Positions 1-8,478 are shown, counted from the stretch's first letter. The stretch: 22,178 nt of DNA from an uncultured Lysobacteraceae bacterium (GCA_946482565.1 CAMLSB010000016.1:1-22178), one strand, 5' to 3'. The notes: generated by a model from the letters alone, not told the origin. Program-made: numbers and translations.

Positions 1-503
1 AGGTCGCCGCGCATCGACGGGATGATGCAGAAGCTGCAGCGGTGGTTGCAGCCCTCGGAAATCTTCAGGTAGGCGTAGTGCTTCGGCGTCAGCTTCAGGC
101 CGTAGTCCGGCAGCAGGTCGACGAACGGATCGTGCGCCGGCGGGACGACGGCATGCACGGCCTCCATCACGCTGGCGTAGTCCTGGGGGCCGCTGATCGA
201 CAGCACGCCCGGATGCGCCTCGCGGATCACGTCGGCGCGCTTGCCCAGACAGCCGGTGACGATGACCTTCCCGTTCTCGGCCAGGGCTTCTCCGATCGCG
301 TCCAGCGACTCGGCCACCGCCGAATCGATGAAGCCGCAGGTATTCACCACCACCACGTCGGCCGCGTCGTAGCTCGGGACCAGGTCGTAGCCCTCGACAC
401 GGAGCTGGGTCAGGATCCGCTCGGAATCCACCAGCGCCTTGGGGCAGCCGAGGCTGACGAATCCGACTTTGGGGCTGGTGGCGGGCATGGTCCGGGGCTG
501 CAT
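1..503 (-). CDS. rimO: Ribosomal protein S12 methylthiotransferase RimO, N-terminal part
   Basis: Partial gene; the 3' part lies beyond the left edge. RimO is a radical-SAM enzyme that adds a methylthio group to an aspartate of ribosomal protein S12. Numbered from the ATG at 488, the MTTase N-terminal domain shows its three cluster cysteines C15 ([12 protein letters not shown]), C51 (VNTCGFID) and C80 (VTGCLGK). The radical-SAM CxxxCxxC follows at C147, C151 and C154 (GCNHRCSFC). The [12 protein letters not shown] motif separates RimO from MiaB. Two in-frame ATG codons, 501-503 and 486-488, are possible starts; neither has a Shine-Dalgarno. A perfect TATAAT (515-520, minus) lies 11 bases before the first, so a very short leader is likely. 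The family assignment is firm; only the start is uncertain. Confidence 0.95.
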   Translation of the reverse strand, partial: MQPRTMPATSPKVGFVSLGCPKALVDSERILTQLRVEGYDLVPSYDAADVVVVNTCGFIDSAVAESLDAIGEALAENGKVIVTGCLGKRADVIREAHPGVLSISGPQDYASVMEAVHAVVPPAHDPFVDLLPDYGLKLTPKHYAYLKISEGCNHRCSFCIIPSMRGD

Positions 504-514
504 GGCGGCCGCGG

Positions 515-520
515 ATTATA
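515..520 (-). promoter_or_regulatory. -10 box TATAAT of rimO
   Basis: A consensus TATAAT reads on the minus strand 11 bases before the rimO ATG at 503. No good -35 hexamer is visible at 16-18 bases. The expected transcription start is about 5 bases before that ATG. Inferred from sequence only. Confidence 0.5.
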
Positions 521-528
521 GCCGGCGC

Positions 529-534
529 TAGAAT
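529..534 (+). promoter_or_regulatory. -10 box TAGAAT of the hydrolase/HIT unit
   Basis: TAGAAT lies 32 bases before the ATG at 567 and 8 bases from the divergent rimO -10, so the two promoters share a compact region. The ribosome binding site GGAG at 557-560 follows. No clear -35 is seen. Confidence 0.4.
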
Positions 535-566
535 CGGGGCTCCCCCGCGCGCCGCCGGAGCTTCCC

Positions 567-1235
567 ATGGGCCAGGACATCGCTTTCGACAGCCTTGCCG
601 GCGCCATCGGCGGCTGGCGCGCCGATCCGGTCGCGGCCCCGCGCGGCGCGATCCTGGTAGTCCAGGAGATCTTCGGCGTGAACGCGCATGTCCGCGCCGT
701 CGCCGACCGCTATGCCGCCGAAGGCTACGTGGCGCTCGCGCCCGCCTATTTCGACGCAGTCGAACGCGACGTCGAACTCGCCTACGACGCGGCCGGAGTT
801 GCGCGCGGCCGCGACCTCGCCCAGTCCGTGGGCCTGGAGCGCGCCGCTTCGATCACCGCCGCCGCGGCGCGCGTGCTGCAGGACCAGGGGCTGAAAGTCG
901 GCATCGTCGGCTTCTGCTGGGGCGGCACCGTGGCCCTGCTCGGCAACACCCGCCTCGGCCTGCCCGCGTCGAGCTACTACGGCGCGCGCAACGTGGCGTT
1001 CCTCGACGAACCGCTGCGGGCGCCGATCCAGTTCCACTTCGGCGCGGAGGATCCGTCGATCCCGCCCGACGCGGTCCAGGCGCACCGCGAAAAGCAGCCC
1101 GGCGCCGAGGTCTACGTCTATGCCGGCGCGGGCCACGCGTTCAACCGCGACATCGACGGCACCCACTACCACGCCGAAGCGGCGCAGCTCGCGCACCAGC
1201 GCACGATGCGCCTGTTCGCCGACACGCTGGGCTGA
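567..1235 (+). CDS. Dienelactone hydrolase family protein
   Basis: 222-residue alpha/beta hydrolase of the dienelactone hydrolase family, normal length, no signal peptide, so cytosolic. The family triad Cys/Asp/His is visible: C117 in the nucleophile elbow GFCWGG, D162 in GAEDPSIP, and H190 in GAGHAFNR. E34 (VVQEIFG) matches the glutamate that holds the nucleophile cysteine in characterised dienelactone hydrolases. The ATG at 567 has GGAG 6 bases upstream. The HIT gene starts 3 bases after its stop, so the two are cotranscribed. Nothing nearby points to aromatic ring-cleavage pathways, so the substrate is unknown. Family assignment is firm; a true dienelactone activity is not implied. Confidence 0.9.
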   Translation: MGQDIAFDSLAGAIGGWRADPVAAPRGAILVVQEIFGVNAHVRAVADRYAAEGYVALAPAYFDAVERDVELAYDAAGVARGRDLAQSVGLERAASITAAAARVLQDQGLKVGIVGFCWGGTVALLGNTRLGLPASSYYGARNVAFLDEPLRAPIQFHFGAEDPSIPPDAVQAHREKQPGAEVYVYAGAGHAFNRDIDGTHYHAEAAQLAHQRTMRLFADTLG

Positions 1236-1238
1236 GCG

Positions 1239-1670
1239 ATGGGCCGCCACCACCACCACGAACCGACGCGCTACGAACTGCACCCGCAGCTCGCCGCCGA
1301 CACCCATCCGCTGGCGACGCTCGTGCTGTGCGACCTGCGCTTGATGGACGACGCCAACTATCCGTGGCTGGTCCTGGTGCCGCGCGTGGCCGGGGCACGC
1401 GAGCTGATCGACCTCGAGGCGACGCAGCGGCGGACGTTGATGGACGAGACCGACCTCGCCGCGCGCCTGCTGCGCGACGTGTTCCGTCCGTTCAAGCTCA
1501 ACGTCGCCGCGCTCGGCAACCTCGTGCCGCAGCTGCACGTGCACGTCATCGCGCGCTTCGAAGGCGATCCTGCCTGGCCCGCGCCGGTCTGGGGCCGCGT
1601 CGCCGCGCGCCCGTACGAACCGGAGGCGCTGGTCGAACGGATGCAGGCCCTGCAGCGCGGACTCGGCTGA
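1239..1670 (+). CDS. HIT domain protein
   Basis: 143-residue histidine-triad (HIT) nucleotide-binding protein, probably a nucleoside phosphate hydrolase or transferase. The signature is Q98-L-H100-V-H102-V-I in PQLHVHVIAR. H100 is the expected nucleophile; the first histidine of the usual HxHxH triad is Gln. The second conserved element N94 (ALGNLVPQ) is present. A GRHHHHEP stretch near the N terminus (H4-H7) is unusual. The start is 3 bases after the hydrolase stop, which indicates one mRNA and probable coupling. After it come 86 noncoding bases before the next gene. The natural substrate cannot be read from sequence. Confidence 0.9.
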   Translation: MGRHHHHEPTRYELHPQLAADTHPLATLVLCDLRLMDDANYPWLVLVPRVAGARELIDLEATQRRTLMDETDLAARLLRDVFRPFKLNVAALGNLVPQLHVHVIARFEGDPAWPAPVWGRVAARPYEPEALVERMQALQRGLG

Positions 1671-1756
1671 TCCGCCCAATGCCGCCCCGGCCGGTCATTG
1701 CGGTGGCGATGCCCGAGGCGTAGCGTCGGCGCTTCCGTCCCTGGGGAACCGACACC

Positions 1757-3589
1757 ATGCGCCCGATCCGGGTCCTGCTCCTGGCTGCCTGCGTTGCAGC
1801 CGCGCTCTCCGGCTGCAAGCAGTCCGCTTCCACGGCCCCCGCCGGGACCGACACGCCCGCCGCGACTGCCGCGGCCAACGACGATGCCTCGCTCGACAAG
1901 GCGGCGAACGCCTTCATCGACGGATACTTCCAGCGCAACCCGGTGGCCGCCGCGGGCGCCGGCAAGCACGAATACGACGGAAAGCTGCCCGACTACAGCC
2001 CGGCCGGAATGAAGGCCAACATCGACTGGCTGCACGCGCAACGCGACGCGTTCGCGGCGTTCGCCGACGGCAAGCTCGACGCGCAGGGCCGCTTCCGTCG
2101 CGACTACGCGCTCGCGGTGATCGACGGCGCGCTGTTCTGGCTCGAGGATTCCGGGTTCGCGCACAACAACCCCGGGTTCTATACCGGCGACCTGTCGCCG
2201 AGCATGTACCTCACCCGCCCGTATGCACCGCTCGCGCAGCGCATGGACGCGTTCATCCGTTACCAGGAAGCGCTGCCGAAGGCGATCGGGCAGATCAGGG
2301 CGAACTTCAGGACGCCGCTGCCCGCGTCCTACATCGACCTCGGCGTGAATTCCTTCGGCGGTTACGCCAGCTTCTTCGCCAGCGACGTGCCGAAGATCTT
2401 CGCCGAGGTGAAGGACGACGCGTTGCAGGCCCGCCTCAAGGCCAGCAACGCCGCCGCGATCAAGGCCACGCAGGACATGGCCGACTGGCTGGAGGCGCAG
2501 AAGCCGCAGGCGACACAGGATTTCGCGCTCGGCGCGGAGAAGTTCGCGAAGATGCTGCACGCGACCGAGCGCGTGGACATCCCGCTCGACCAGTTGAAGG
2601 CCGCGGGCGAAGCCGACCTCGCGCGCAACCTGGCCGCATTGAAGGCCGCATGCGGCGAGTTCGCGCCGGGCGCCTCGCTGCAGGACTGCGTCGCGAAGGA
2701 AGCAGCCGACAAGCCCGAGGGCGGCGCGGTCGAAGGCGCGCGCGCGCAGCTCGACAGCCTCAGGCAGTTCATCGTCGACAAGGACCTGGCGACGATTCCG
2801 GGCCCGGAGCAGGCCAAGGTCGAGGAAGCGCCGCCGTTCAACCGCTGGAACTTCGCCTACATCGAGATCCCCGGCCCGTACGAGAAGAACCTGCCGTCGG
2901 TGTACTACATCGCGCCGCCGGACCCGGCCTGGTCGAAGGCGGACCAGGCGGCTTACGTGCCCGGCAAGGCCAACCTGCTGTTCGTCAGCGCGCACGAAGT
3001 CTGGCCCGGGCATTTCCTGCAGTTCCTGCATTCCAACCGTTCGGGCTGGAAGTTCGGCCAGCTGTTCGTCGGCTATGCATTCGCCGAAGGCTGGGCGCAC
3101 TACTGCGAGGAAATGATGTACGACGCCGGACTCGGCGGCGGCACGCCGGAGACGCACATCGGCCAGATCTCGAATGCGCTGCTGCGGGACGTGCGCTTCC
3201 TCTCCGCGATCGGCCTGCATGCCGGCGGCATGACCATGGCGCAATCCGAAGCGATGTTCCGCGAGAAGGGCCTGCAGGATCCGGGCAATGCGCGCCAGCA
3301 GGCGGCGCGCGGCACCTACGACCCGGCCTACCTCAACTACACGCTGGGCAAGCTGATGATCATGCAGCTGCGCGAGGACTGGACGAAGGACAAGGGCGGA
3401 CGTGCGGCGTGGAAGCAGTTCCACGACCAGTTCCTGTCCTATGGCGGCCCGCCGATCCCGCTGGTGCGCGCGCAGATGCTTGGCGGCGCGCCGGAAGCGA
3501 AGCTGTGGACGGAGACGGCACCCGCCGCCGCCGCGCCTGCCGCCACTCCCGCGCCGCCAGCAGCCGCGCCGTCGCCGGGCGGCCGCTGA
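1757..3589 (+). CDS. DUF885 family lipoprotein, putative zinc metallopeptidase
   Basis: 610-residue exported protein. A type II signal peptide ends in LSGC (C20), so it is a lipoprotein in the cell envelope. After a short Ala/Thr/Pro linker comes a full-length DUF885 domain (about residues 45-585). Probable metal-site elements are visible: HEVWPGHFLQ (H413, E414, H419) and FAEGWAHYCEEM (E444, H448). These resemble the HExxxxH-type and distal glutamate motifs of the family; zinc binding is inferred. A second family signature, AYLNYTLGKLMIMQLRE, lies near the C terminus. The last 25 residues are Ala/Pro-rich and probably disordered. GGGGA at 1743-1747 is the ribosome binding site. It looks monocistronic and converges on dcd. 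Confidence 0.88.
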   Translation: MRPIRVLLLAACVAAALSGCKQSASTAPAGTDTPAATAAANDDASLDKAANAFIDGYFQRNPVAAAGAGKHEYDGKLPDYSPAGMKANIDWLHAQRDAFAAFADGKLDAQGRFRRDYALAVIDGALFWLEDSGFAHNNPGFYTGDLSPSMYLTRPYAPLAQRMDAFIRYQEALPKAIGQIRANFRTPLPASYIDLGVNSFGGYASFFASDVPKIFAEVKDDALQARLKASNAAAIKATQDMADWLEAQKPQATQDFALGAEKFAKMLHATERVDIPLDQLKAAGEADLARNLAALKAACGEFAPGASLQDCVAKEAADKPEGGAVEGARAQLDSLRQFIVDKDLATIPGPEQAKVEEAPPFNRWNFAYIEIPGPYEKNLPSVYYIAPPDPAWSKADQAAYVPGKANLLFVSAHEVWPGHFLQFLHSNRSGWKFGQLFVGYAFAEGWAHYCEEMMYDAGLGGGTPETHIGQISNALLRDVRFLSAIGLHAGGMTMAQSEAMFREKGLQDPGNARQQAARGTYDPAYLNYTLGKLMIMQLREDWTKDKGGRAAWKQFHDQFLSYGGPPIPLVRAQMLGGAPEAKLWTETAPAAAAPAATPAPPAAAPSPGGR

Positions 3590-3599
3590 CGCCCAGGCA

Positions 3600-3624
3600 T
3601 GCCGCGGGCCTCAGGTCCGCGGCA
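3600..3624. terminator. Hairpin between convergent DUF885 gene and dcd
   Basis: Arms 3600-3610 and 3614-3624 pair over 11 positions (one G-T wobble), starting GCCGCGGGCC. The three-base loop TCA (3611-3613) is exactly the dcd stop codon read on the other strand. There is no T-run. It probably limits transcription from both sides, but that is inference. Confidence 0.5.
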
Positions 3625-4177
3625 GGGTGACGCCGGTCTGGCCCTGGTACTTGCCGCCGCGGTCGCGATAGGACGTCTCGCAGGCCTCGTCGGACTGGAA
3701 GAACAGCATCTGCGCGACGCCTTCGCCGGCGTAGATGCGCGCCGGCAGCGGCGTCGTGTTCGAGAATTCCAGGGTGACGTGGCCTTCCCACTCCGGCTCG
3801 AGCGGGGTCACGTTGACGATGATCCCGCAGCGCGCGTAGGTGCTCTTGCCCAGGCACACCACGAGCACGTCGCGCGGGATGCGGAAGTATTCGACGGTAC
3901 GCGCGAGCGCGAACGAATTGGGCGGGATGATGCATTCGTCGGCGTCGATGTCGACGAAGCTCTTCGGGTCGAACGACTTCGGGTCGACGATCGTCGAATT
4001 GATGTTGGTGAACACCTTGAACTCGCGCGAGCAGCGCACGTCGTAGCCGTAGCTCGAGGTGCCGTAGCTGACGATGCGCTGGCCGTCGGCGGAATGCTTC
4101 ACCTGCCCGGCCTCGAACGGCTCGATCATGCCCTTGCCGGCCGCTTCGCGGATCCAGCGGTCGCTCTTGATGCTCAT
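3611..4177 (-). CDS. dcd: dCTP deaminase
   Basis: 188 residues, the normal length for the Gram-negative homotrimeric enzyme that deaminates dCTP to dUTP, feeding dTTP synthesis. Conserved blocks are visible: [10 protein letters not shown] (41-50), GKSTYARCG (110-118) with the phosphate-contacting Ser and Arg, and VTLEFSN (134-140), where E137 matches the catalytic glutamate. The end, [11 protein letters not shown], is also typical. The ATG at 4177 is preceded by GGAAG (the region around 4183-4187 read on the minus strand). A -10 TACAAT lies in the 58-base gap after apbC, so dcd can be transcribed on its own. It converges on the DUF885 gene 21 bases away. Identification is firm. Confidence 0.97.
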   Translation of the reverse strand: MSIKSDRWIREAAGKGMIEPFEAGQVKHSADGQRIVSYGTSSYGYDVRCSREFKVFTNINSTIVDPKSFDPKSFVDIDADECIIPPNSFALARTVEYFRIPRDVLVVCLGKSTYARCGIIVNVTPLEPEWEGHVTLEFSNTTPLPARIYAGEGVAQMLFFQSDEACETSYRDRGGKYQGQTGVTLPRT

Positions 4178-4204
4178 GCGGCTTCCATCGCCCGAAAGGC
4201 GGCC

Positions 4205-4210
4205 ATTGTA
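4205..4210 (-). promoter_or_regulatory. -10 box TACAAT of dcd
   Basis: TACAAT reads on the minus strand 27 bases before the dcd ATG, inside the apbC-dcd gap. This spacing leaves room for a normal leader with a ribosome binding site, unlike the apbC promoter. The -35 is not convincing. Confidence 0.4.
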
Positions 4211-4235
4211 CGGGCGCCATCGCGCCGGCGGACGG

Positions 4236-5348
4236 TCAGGCCAGGGCCGCCGCGATCGGCATCGCCGCGCGCGGCCGCGCGGCCAGGCGCATCGCCAGCG
4301 CCCGCGCGACGGCGCGGAAGGCCTGCGCCGGCGCCGAGTCCGGTGCCGCCGCGACCACGGGCACGCCGGCGTCGCCCTGCTCGCGGATCACCAGTTCCAG
4401 CGGCAGGCTGCCCAGCAGCGGCACGCCGTACTGGTCCGCCATGCGCGCGCCGCCGCCCTCGCCGAACACATGCTCGACGTGGCCGCAGTGGCTGCAGGTG
4501 TGCACCGCCATGTTCTCGACCAGGCCCAGCACCGGCACCTGCACCTTCTCGAACATGCGCAATGCCTTGCGCGCATCGAGCGTGGCCACGTCCTGCGGCG
4601 TGGTGACCACGACCGCGCCCGCGACCGGGATCTTCTGCGACAGGGTGAGCTGGATGTCGCCGGTGCCCGGCGGCAGGTCCACGATGAGGTAGTCGAGGGT
4701 CGCGGCCGCGCCCGCGGAGCCCGCCGGGCCGCCATCGCCGCCCCACAGCGTCTGCTCGAGCAGTTGCGTCAGCGCGGAAGTTGCCATCGGCCCGCGCCAG
4801 ATCATCGGCGTGTCCTGCTCGACCAGCAGCCCGATCGACATCGCTTCGATGCCGTGCGCGCGCATCGGTTCGATCGCCTTGCCGTCCGGGCTGTCCGGGC
4901 GGCCCGACAGGCCGAGCATCGTCGGCACGCTCGGGCCGTAGACGTCGGCGTCGAGCACGCCGACGCGCGCGCCGTCGGCGGCCAGCGCCAGCGCGAGGTT
5001 CACCGCGACGGTGGACTTGCCGACGCCCCCCTTGCCGGCGCCGACGGCGATGATGTTGCGCACCCGCGGCGACAGCGCGACGTTGGGCTGCGGCGCGTGC
5101 GCGGCGATGCGCGGCACGACCTCGAAACCGGCGAGCGGCAGCGGCGCGATGGCGGCGGCGACCGCCTCGCGCAGCGCCGGCAGGTCTTCAGTGGCCATCG
5201 GATAGCCGATGGCCAGCGACACGGCGACGCCATCGCCGGCACGGGAAACAGTGGCGCGGACACCGGCGCTGGACAGCGCCAGGCCGGTACGAGGATCGGC
5301 CACCGCCCGGATCCGCTCCGGCAGGGCCTGCTGAATGGCTTCATCCAT
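4236..5348 (-). CDS. apbC: Iron-sulfur cluster carrier protein ApbC (Mrp/NBP35 family ATPase)
   Basis: 370 residues from the ATG at 5348. Order of parts: an N-terminal MIP18/DUF59-like domain (about 5-85), then a deviant Walker [11 protein letters not shown] (103-112), [10 protein letters not shown] (131-140), DLPPGTGD (224-231), and the CxxC pair C285/C288 in TCSHCG that binds a bridging [4Fe-4S] cluster in the dimer. It loads or transfers Fe-S clusters in the cytosol. A Gly/Ala-rich insertion (about 203-217) looks lineage-specific. Upstream in-frame ATG (5357) and ATG (5405) would add 3 or 19 residues. The 5348 start is preferred because the protein then begins like other Mrp proteins and because TACAAT ends 7 bases before it. 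It diverges from the DUF2147 gene, and the apbC/metG neighbourhood is common in gammaproteobacteria. Confidence 0.95.
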   Translation of the reverse strand: MDEAIQQALPERIRAVADPRTGLALSSAGVRATVSRAGDGVAVSLAIGYPMATEDLPALREAVAAAIAPLPLAGFEVVPRIAAHAPQPNVALSPRVRNIIAVGAGKGGVGKSTVAVNLALALAADGARVGVLDADVYGPSVPTMLGLSGRPDSPDGKAIEPMRAHGIEAMSIGLLVEQDTPMIWRGPMATSALTQLLEQTLWGGDGGPAGSAGAAATLDYLIVDLPPGTGDIQLTLSQKIPVAGAVVVTTPQDVATLDARKALRMFEKVQVPVLGLVENMAVHTCSHCGHVEHVFGEGGGARMADQYGVPLLGSLPLELVIREQGDAGVPVVAAAPDSAPAQAFRAVARALAMRLAARPRAAMPIAAALA

Positions 5349-5355
5349 GCCGCGC

Positions 5356-5361
5356 ATTGTA
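5356..5361 (-). promoter_or_regulatory. -10 box TACAAT of apbC, leaderless-type spacing
   Basis: TACAAT on the minus strand ends 7 bases before the apbC ATG (5348). Transcription would start at or within a base or two of the start codon. No Shine-Dalgarno is possible between them. No good -35 is seen. Confidence 0.45.
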
Positions 5362-5396
5362 CCGCCGGCGCCCCTTCCATACGGCGCCGGATGCGG

Positions 5397-5402
5397 TATA
5401 AA
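5397..5402 (+). promoter_or_regulatory. -10 box TATAAA of the DUF2147 gene, followed by CCGTACG repeats
   Basis: TATAAA lies 57 bases before the ATG at 5460. Just downstream, CCGTACG occurs twice (5407-5413 and 5421-5427), the second as the palindrome CCGTACGG. The repeats fall over the expected transcription start and could be an operator. Confidence 0.35.
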
Positions 5403-5459
5403 CACCCCGTACGAAACATGCCGTACGGACGCCCGTTAACGCATCCCGCTGGAGGGACC

Positions 5460-5909
5460 ATGCGCACCAAGCTCTTCGCCCTGCTGCTCGCCCTGCCGCT
5501 CGTCGCGCTGTCGTTCGGCGCGTTCGCCCAGAACTCGCCCGTGGGCAAGTGGCGCACGATCGACGACAAGACCGGCAAGGTGAAGTCCGTCGTCGAGATC
5601 ACCGAGGCCGCCAACGGCACGCTGCAGGGCCGGGTCCTGCAGGTCCTGGATTCCGAGAAGGGTCCGCATCCCGTGTGCGACGCCTGCAAGGGCGCCAACC
5701 ACAACAAGCCGATCGAGGGCATGGTCATCGCCTGGGGCTTGCGCCACGAAGGCGACAGCTGGGACGACGGCAAGATCATGGATCCGAAGAACGGCAAGGT
5801 GTACTCGGCCAAGATGACGGTGATCGACGGCGGCAGGAAGCTCGAAGTGCGCGGCTACCTCGGCTTCTCGTTGCTCGGTCGCACGCAGACCTGGGTCCGC
5901 GCGGAGTAA
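5460..5909 (+). CDS. DUF2147 domain protein, exported
   Basis: 149 residues. A clear signal peptide ends in AFA (cleavage after A23), so the mature protein of about 126 residues is periplasmic. The mature part starts SPVGKWRTIDD and ends LLGRTQTWVR, both typical of DUF2147. It has the conserved pair C-DA-C in HPVCDACKG followed by NKPIEGM, which might bind metal or form a disulfide. The ribosome binding site GGAGGG at 5451-5456 fixes the start. The biochemical function of the family is not established to my knowledge. It sits alone between apbC and metG, with its own promoter and a strong hairpin behind it. Confidence 0.88.
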   Translation: MRTKLFALLLALPLVALSFGAFAQNSPVGKWRTIDDKTGKVKSVVEITEAANGTLQGRVLQVLDSEKGPHPVCDACKGANHNKPIEGMVIAWGLRHEGDSWDDGKIMDPKNGKVYSAKMTVIDGGRKLEVRGYLGFSLLGRTQTWVRAE

Positions 5910-5959
5910 ACCCGCCCCGACGGGCCTCGCCGGTCGGCATCCAGTCCGCACCGGCAACA

Positions 5960-5988
5960 CGAACGGCCCGGGATTCCCGGGCCGTTCG
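5960..5988 (+). terminator. Intrinsic-type hairpin after the DUF2147 gene
   Basis: A perfect 13-base-pair stem (5960-5972 with 5976-5988; arm CGAACGGCCCGGG) and an ATT loop lie 50 bases after the stop codon. No T-run follows, as is common for hairpins in high-GC genomes. It probably ends the DUF2147 transcript before metG. Confidence 0.6.
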
Positions 5989-6019
5989 CATTCATGGCGG
6001 AGGGGGCCCGCAGGGTGCA

Positions 6020-6028
6020 TGCGATAAT
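6020..6028 (+). promoter_or_regulatory. Extended -10 TGCGATAAT of metG
   Basis: TGCGATAAT, an extended -10 (TGn plus GATAAT), lies 27 bases before the metG ATG. The same nine bases occur upstream of the ferredoxin gene at 22015-22023. Confidence 0.45.
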
Positions 6029-6055
6029 CGCGCCCTGTCTTCCCGGCGACCTCCC

Positions 6056-8074
6056 ATGCTGCGCCCCGCGCTCGTCACCAATGCCCTGCCCTACGCCAAC
6101 GGCCCGCTGCACCTGGGCCACCTGGTGGGCTATATCCAGGCCGACATCTGGGTGCGGGCGCGGCGCATGGCCGGCGGCACGACGCACTTCGTCTGCGCCG
6201 ACGACACCCACGGCACGCCGATCATGCTGGCCGCGGAAAAGGCCGGGACCACGCCAGAAGCCTTCATCGCCGGCATCCAGGCCTCGCACGAGCACGACTT
6301 CGCCGACTTCGGCGTCGCCTTCGACCACTACGACTCCACCAATTCGGCGCGCAACCGCGCGCTGACCGAAGGCATCTACGCGCGACTGGAAGCGAACGGG
6401 CACGTCTCCCGGCGCTCGGTCGCGCAGCTGTACGACCCGGTCAAGGGCATGTTCCTGCCCGACCGTTACGTCAAGGGCACCTGCCCGAACTGCGGCACGC
6501 CCGACCAGTACGGCGACAACTGCGAGCACTGCGGCGCGACGTACTCGCCCACCGACCTCAAGTCGCCGTACTCGGTGGTCAGCGGCGCGACGCCGGAACT
6601 GCGCGAGTCGGAGCACTTCTTCTTCGAGCTCGGCCAGTTCGAGGGCTTCCTGCGCGAATGGCTGGCGGGCGACGTCGCCGTGCCGGGCGTGAAGGCCAAG
6701 CTGCAGGAATGGCTCGACGGCGAAGGCGGCCTGCGTCCCTGGGACATCTCGCGCGACGCGCCCTACTTCGGCTTCGAGATCCCGGGCCATCCCGGCAAGT
6801 ACCTGTACGTCTGGATCGATGCGCCCATCGGTTACCTCGCGAGCTTCGAGGCGCTGTGCGAGCGCACCGGGCTGTCGTTCCACGACTACACCGTGCCCGG
6901 TTCCGACACCGAAATGCATCACTTCATCGGCAAGGACATCGTGAACTTCCACGGCCTGTTCTGGCCGGCGGTGCTGCATGGCGCCGGCCTGCGCGCGCCG
7001 ACGCGGCTGCACGTCAACGGCTACCTCACGGTCGACGGCGCCAAGATGTCGAAGTCGCGCGGCACCTTCGTCATGGCGCGCACCTACCTCGACTGCGGCC
7101 TGGCGCCGGAAGCGCTGCGCTACTACTTCGCCGCGAAGTCCTCGGGCGGCGTCGACGACCTCGACCTGAACCTCGCGGACTTCGTCGCGCGCGTGAACAG
7201 CGACGTGGTCGGCAAGTTCGTGAATCTCGCCAGCCGCTGCGCCGGCTTCATCGGCAAGCGCTTCGACGGCCGCCTGGCCGATGCGCTGCCGGAACCGGAG
7301 GCCTACGCGCGCGCCATCGCGGCGCTCGCCCCGATCCGCGAGGCTTACGCGCGCAACGAGGCGGCGACCGTGCTGCGCCTGGCGATGGCGCTGGCCGACG
7401 ACGCGAACCGCTACATCGACGAGAAGAAGCCTTGGGTCCTCGCGAAGCGTGCGGACGCCGCGGCCGACGCGGAACTGCAGGCCGTCTGCACGCAAGGCCT
7501 GAACCTGTTCCGCGTGCTGGCACTCGCACTGGCGCCGGTGATGCCCGCGCTCGCGCGCCAGGTGGAGGACTTCATGCATGCGCCGCTGCGCGGCTGGAGC
7601 GACGCCGACGCGCCGCTGCTCGGCCACGTCATCCGCGACTACCAGCCGCTGTTCACCCGCATCGACCCGAAGCAGATCGACGCCATGACCGAAGCCTCGA
7701 AAGACACCCTCGCGCCGGCGACGCCCGCTGCGCCCACCGCCCCGACGATCTCGATCGACGACTTCGCGAAGCTCGACCTGCGCATCGGCAAGGTGCTCGC
7801 CTGCGAATTCGTCGACGGCTCCGACAAGCTGCTGCGTTTCGAACTCGACGCCGGCGACCTCGGCAAGCGCCAGATCTTCTCGGGCATCCGCGCCAGCTAC
7901 GGCGAGCCGGGCAATCTCGTCGGCCGCAGCGTGGTGTTCATCGCCAACCTCGCGCCGCGCAAGATGCGCTTCGGCATGAGCGAGGGCATGATCCTCTCCG
8001 CCGGATTCGACGGCGGCGCGCTGCACCTGCTCGACGCCGACACCGGCGCCGCGCCGGGCATGCCGGTGAAGTGA
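6056..8074 (+). CDS. metG: Methionine-tRNA ligase
   Basis: 672 residues, the long bacterial form of MetRS, which charges tRNA-Met in the cytosol. The class I HIGH motif appears as H19-L-G-H22 in GPLHLGH. The zinc knuckle has four cysteines, C143, C146, C156 and C159 (CPNC...CEHC). The KMSKS loop is K330-M-S-K-S334 in GAKMSKSRG. An anticodon-binding helical domain follows. A C-terminal OB-fold tRNA-binding domain (about 565-672, beginning [15 protein letters not shown]) is joined by an Ala/Pro/Thr linker; it mediates dimerisation in relatives. The ATG at 6056 gives the normal N terminus [16 protein letters not shown]. The Shine-Dalgarno is poor. The stop overlaps the GTG start of the rnfB-like gene. 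Confidence 0.98.
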   Translation: MLRPALVTNALPYANGPLHLGHLVGYIQADIWVRARRMAGGTTHFVCADDTHGTPIMLAAEKAGTTPEAFIAGIQASHEHDFADFGVAFDHYDSTNSARNRALTEGIYARLEANGHVSRRSVAQLYDPVKGMFLPDRYVKGTCPNCGTPDQYGDNCEHCGATYSPTDLKSPYSVVSGATPELRESEHFFFELGQFEGFLREWLAGDVAVPGVKAKLQEWLDGEGGLRPWDISRDAPYFGFEIPGHPGKYLYVWIDAPIGYLASFEALCERTGLSFHDYTVPGSDTEMHHFIGKDIVNFHGLFWPAVLHGAGLRAPTRLHVNGYLTVDGAKMSKSRGTFVMARTYLDCGLAPEALRYYFAAKSSGGVDDLDLNLADFVARVNSDVVGKFVNLASRCAGFIGKRFDGRLADALPEPEAYARAIAALAPIREAYARNEAATVLRLAMALADDANRYIDEKKPWVLAKRADAAADAELQAVCTQGLNLFRVLALALAPVMPALARQVEDFMHAPLRGWSDADAPLLGHVIRDYQPLFTRIDPKQIDAMTEASKDTLAPATPAAPTAPTISIDDFAKLDLRIGKVLACEFVDGSDKLLRFELDAGDLGKRQIFSGIRASYGEPGNLVGRSVVFIANLAPRKMRFGMSEGMILSAGFDGGALHLLDADTGAAPGMPVK

Positions 8075-8478
8075 GCCTGGTCGAACGCCTCGACCGGATC
8101 CTGCCGCAGACCCAGTGCGGCCAGTGCGGTTACGCCGGTTGCCGGCCCTACGCCGAAGCCATGGCGCGCGGCGAGGCGGGTCCGGAGCGCTGCCCGCCCG
8201 GCGGCGACGCGGGTGCGCGTGGCCTCGCCCGCGTGCTCGGCGTCGCGGCGATTCCCTTCGACCGCGCGCGCGGCGAACACAAGCCCGCCCAGGTCGCGCT
8301 CGTCGTCGAGGACGATTGCATCGGCTGCACCAAGTGCATCCAGGCCTGCCCGGTCGACGCGATCGCCGGCGGGGCCAAGCTCATGCACGCCGTGGTCGAG
8401 CCGCTCTGCACCGGTTGCGAGCTGTGCGTGCCCGCGTGCCCGGTGGACTGCATCGTGCTGGTTCCGTCCGGCGCCTGA
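8071..8478 (+). CDS. rnfB: RnfB-like soluble ferredoxin
   Basis: 135 residues starting at GTG, which overlaps the metG stop as GTGA. It has an N-terminal 4Fe-4S domain of RnfB type (C16, C19, C24, C41 in [10 protein letters not shown]...RC) and two ferredoxin CxxCxxCxxxCP motifs (C83, C86, C89, C93 and C113, C116, C119, C123). The N-terminal membrane anchor of true RnfB is absent and no other Rnf subunit is nearby. It is therefore an orphan electron carrier rather than part of an ion-pumping Rnf complex. A lone RnfB after metG is, from memory, usual in xanthomonads. The start/stop overlap implies translational coupling to metG. Its 3' 331 bases are also covered antisense by the GumN-family reading frame. 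Confidence 0.88.
   Translation: MSLVERLDRILPQTQCGQCGYAGCRPYAEAMARGEAGPERCPPGGDAGARGLARVLGVAAIPFDRARGEHKPAQVALVVEDDCIGCTKCIQACPVDAIAGGAKLMHAVVEPLCTGCELCVPACPVDCIVLVPSGA

Noticed and set aside
42..521. Plus-strand open frame at the left edge
   Set aside because: Antisense to rimO, whose cysteine motifs are intact.
1671..1756. CCGGCCGG palindrome and other GC-rich inverted sequence after the HIT gene
   Set aside because: Short and without a usable stem-loop; common by chance at this GC content.
1358..3424. A 688-codon open frame on the minus strand
   Set aside because: Antisense to the HIT and DUF885 genes; no start signal or domain, typical high-GC shadow.
5855..8026. A 723-codon open frame on the minus strand
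   Set aside because: Antisense to metG, which has all its class I synthetase motifs; composition is that of a shadow frame.
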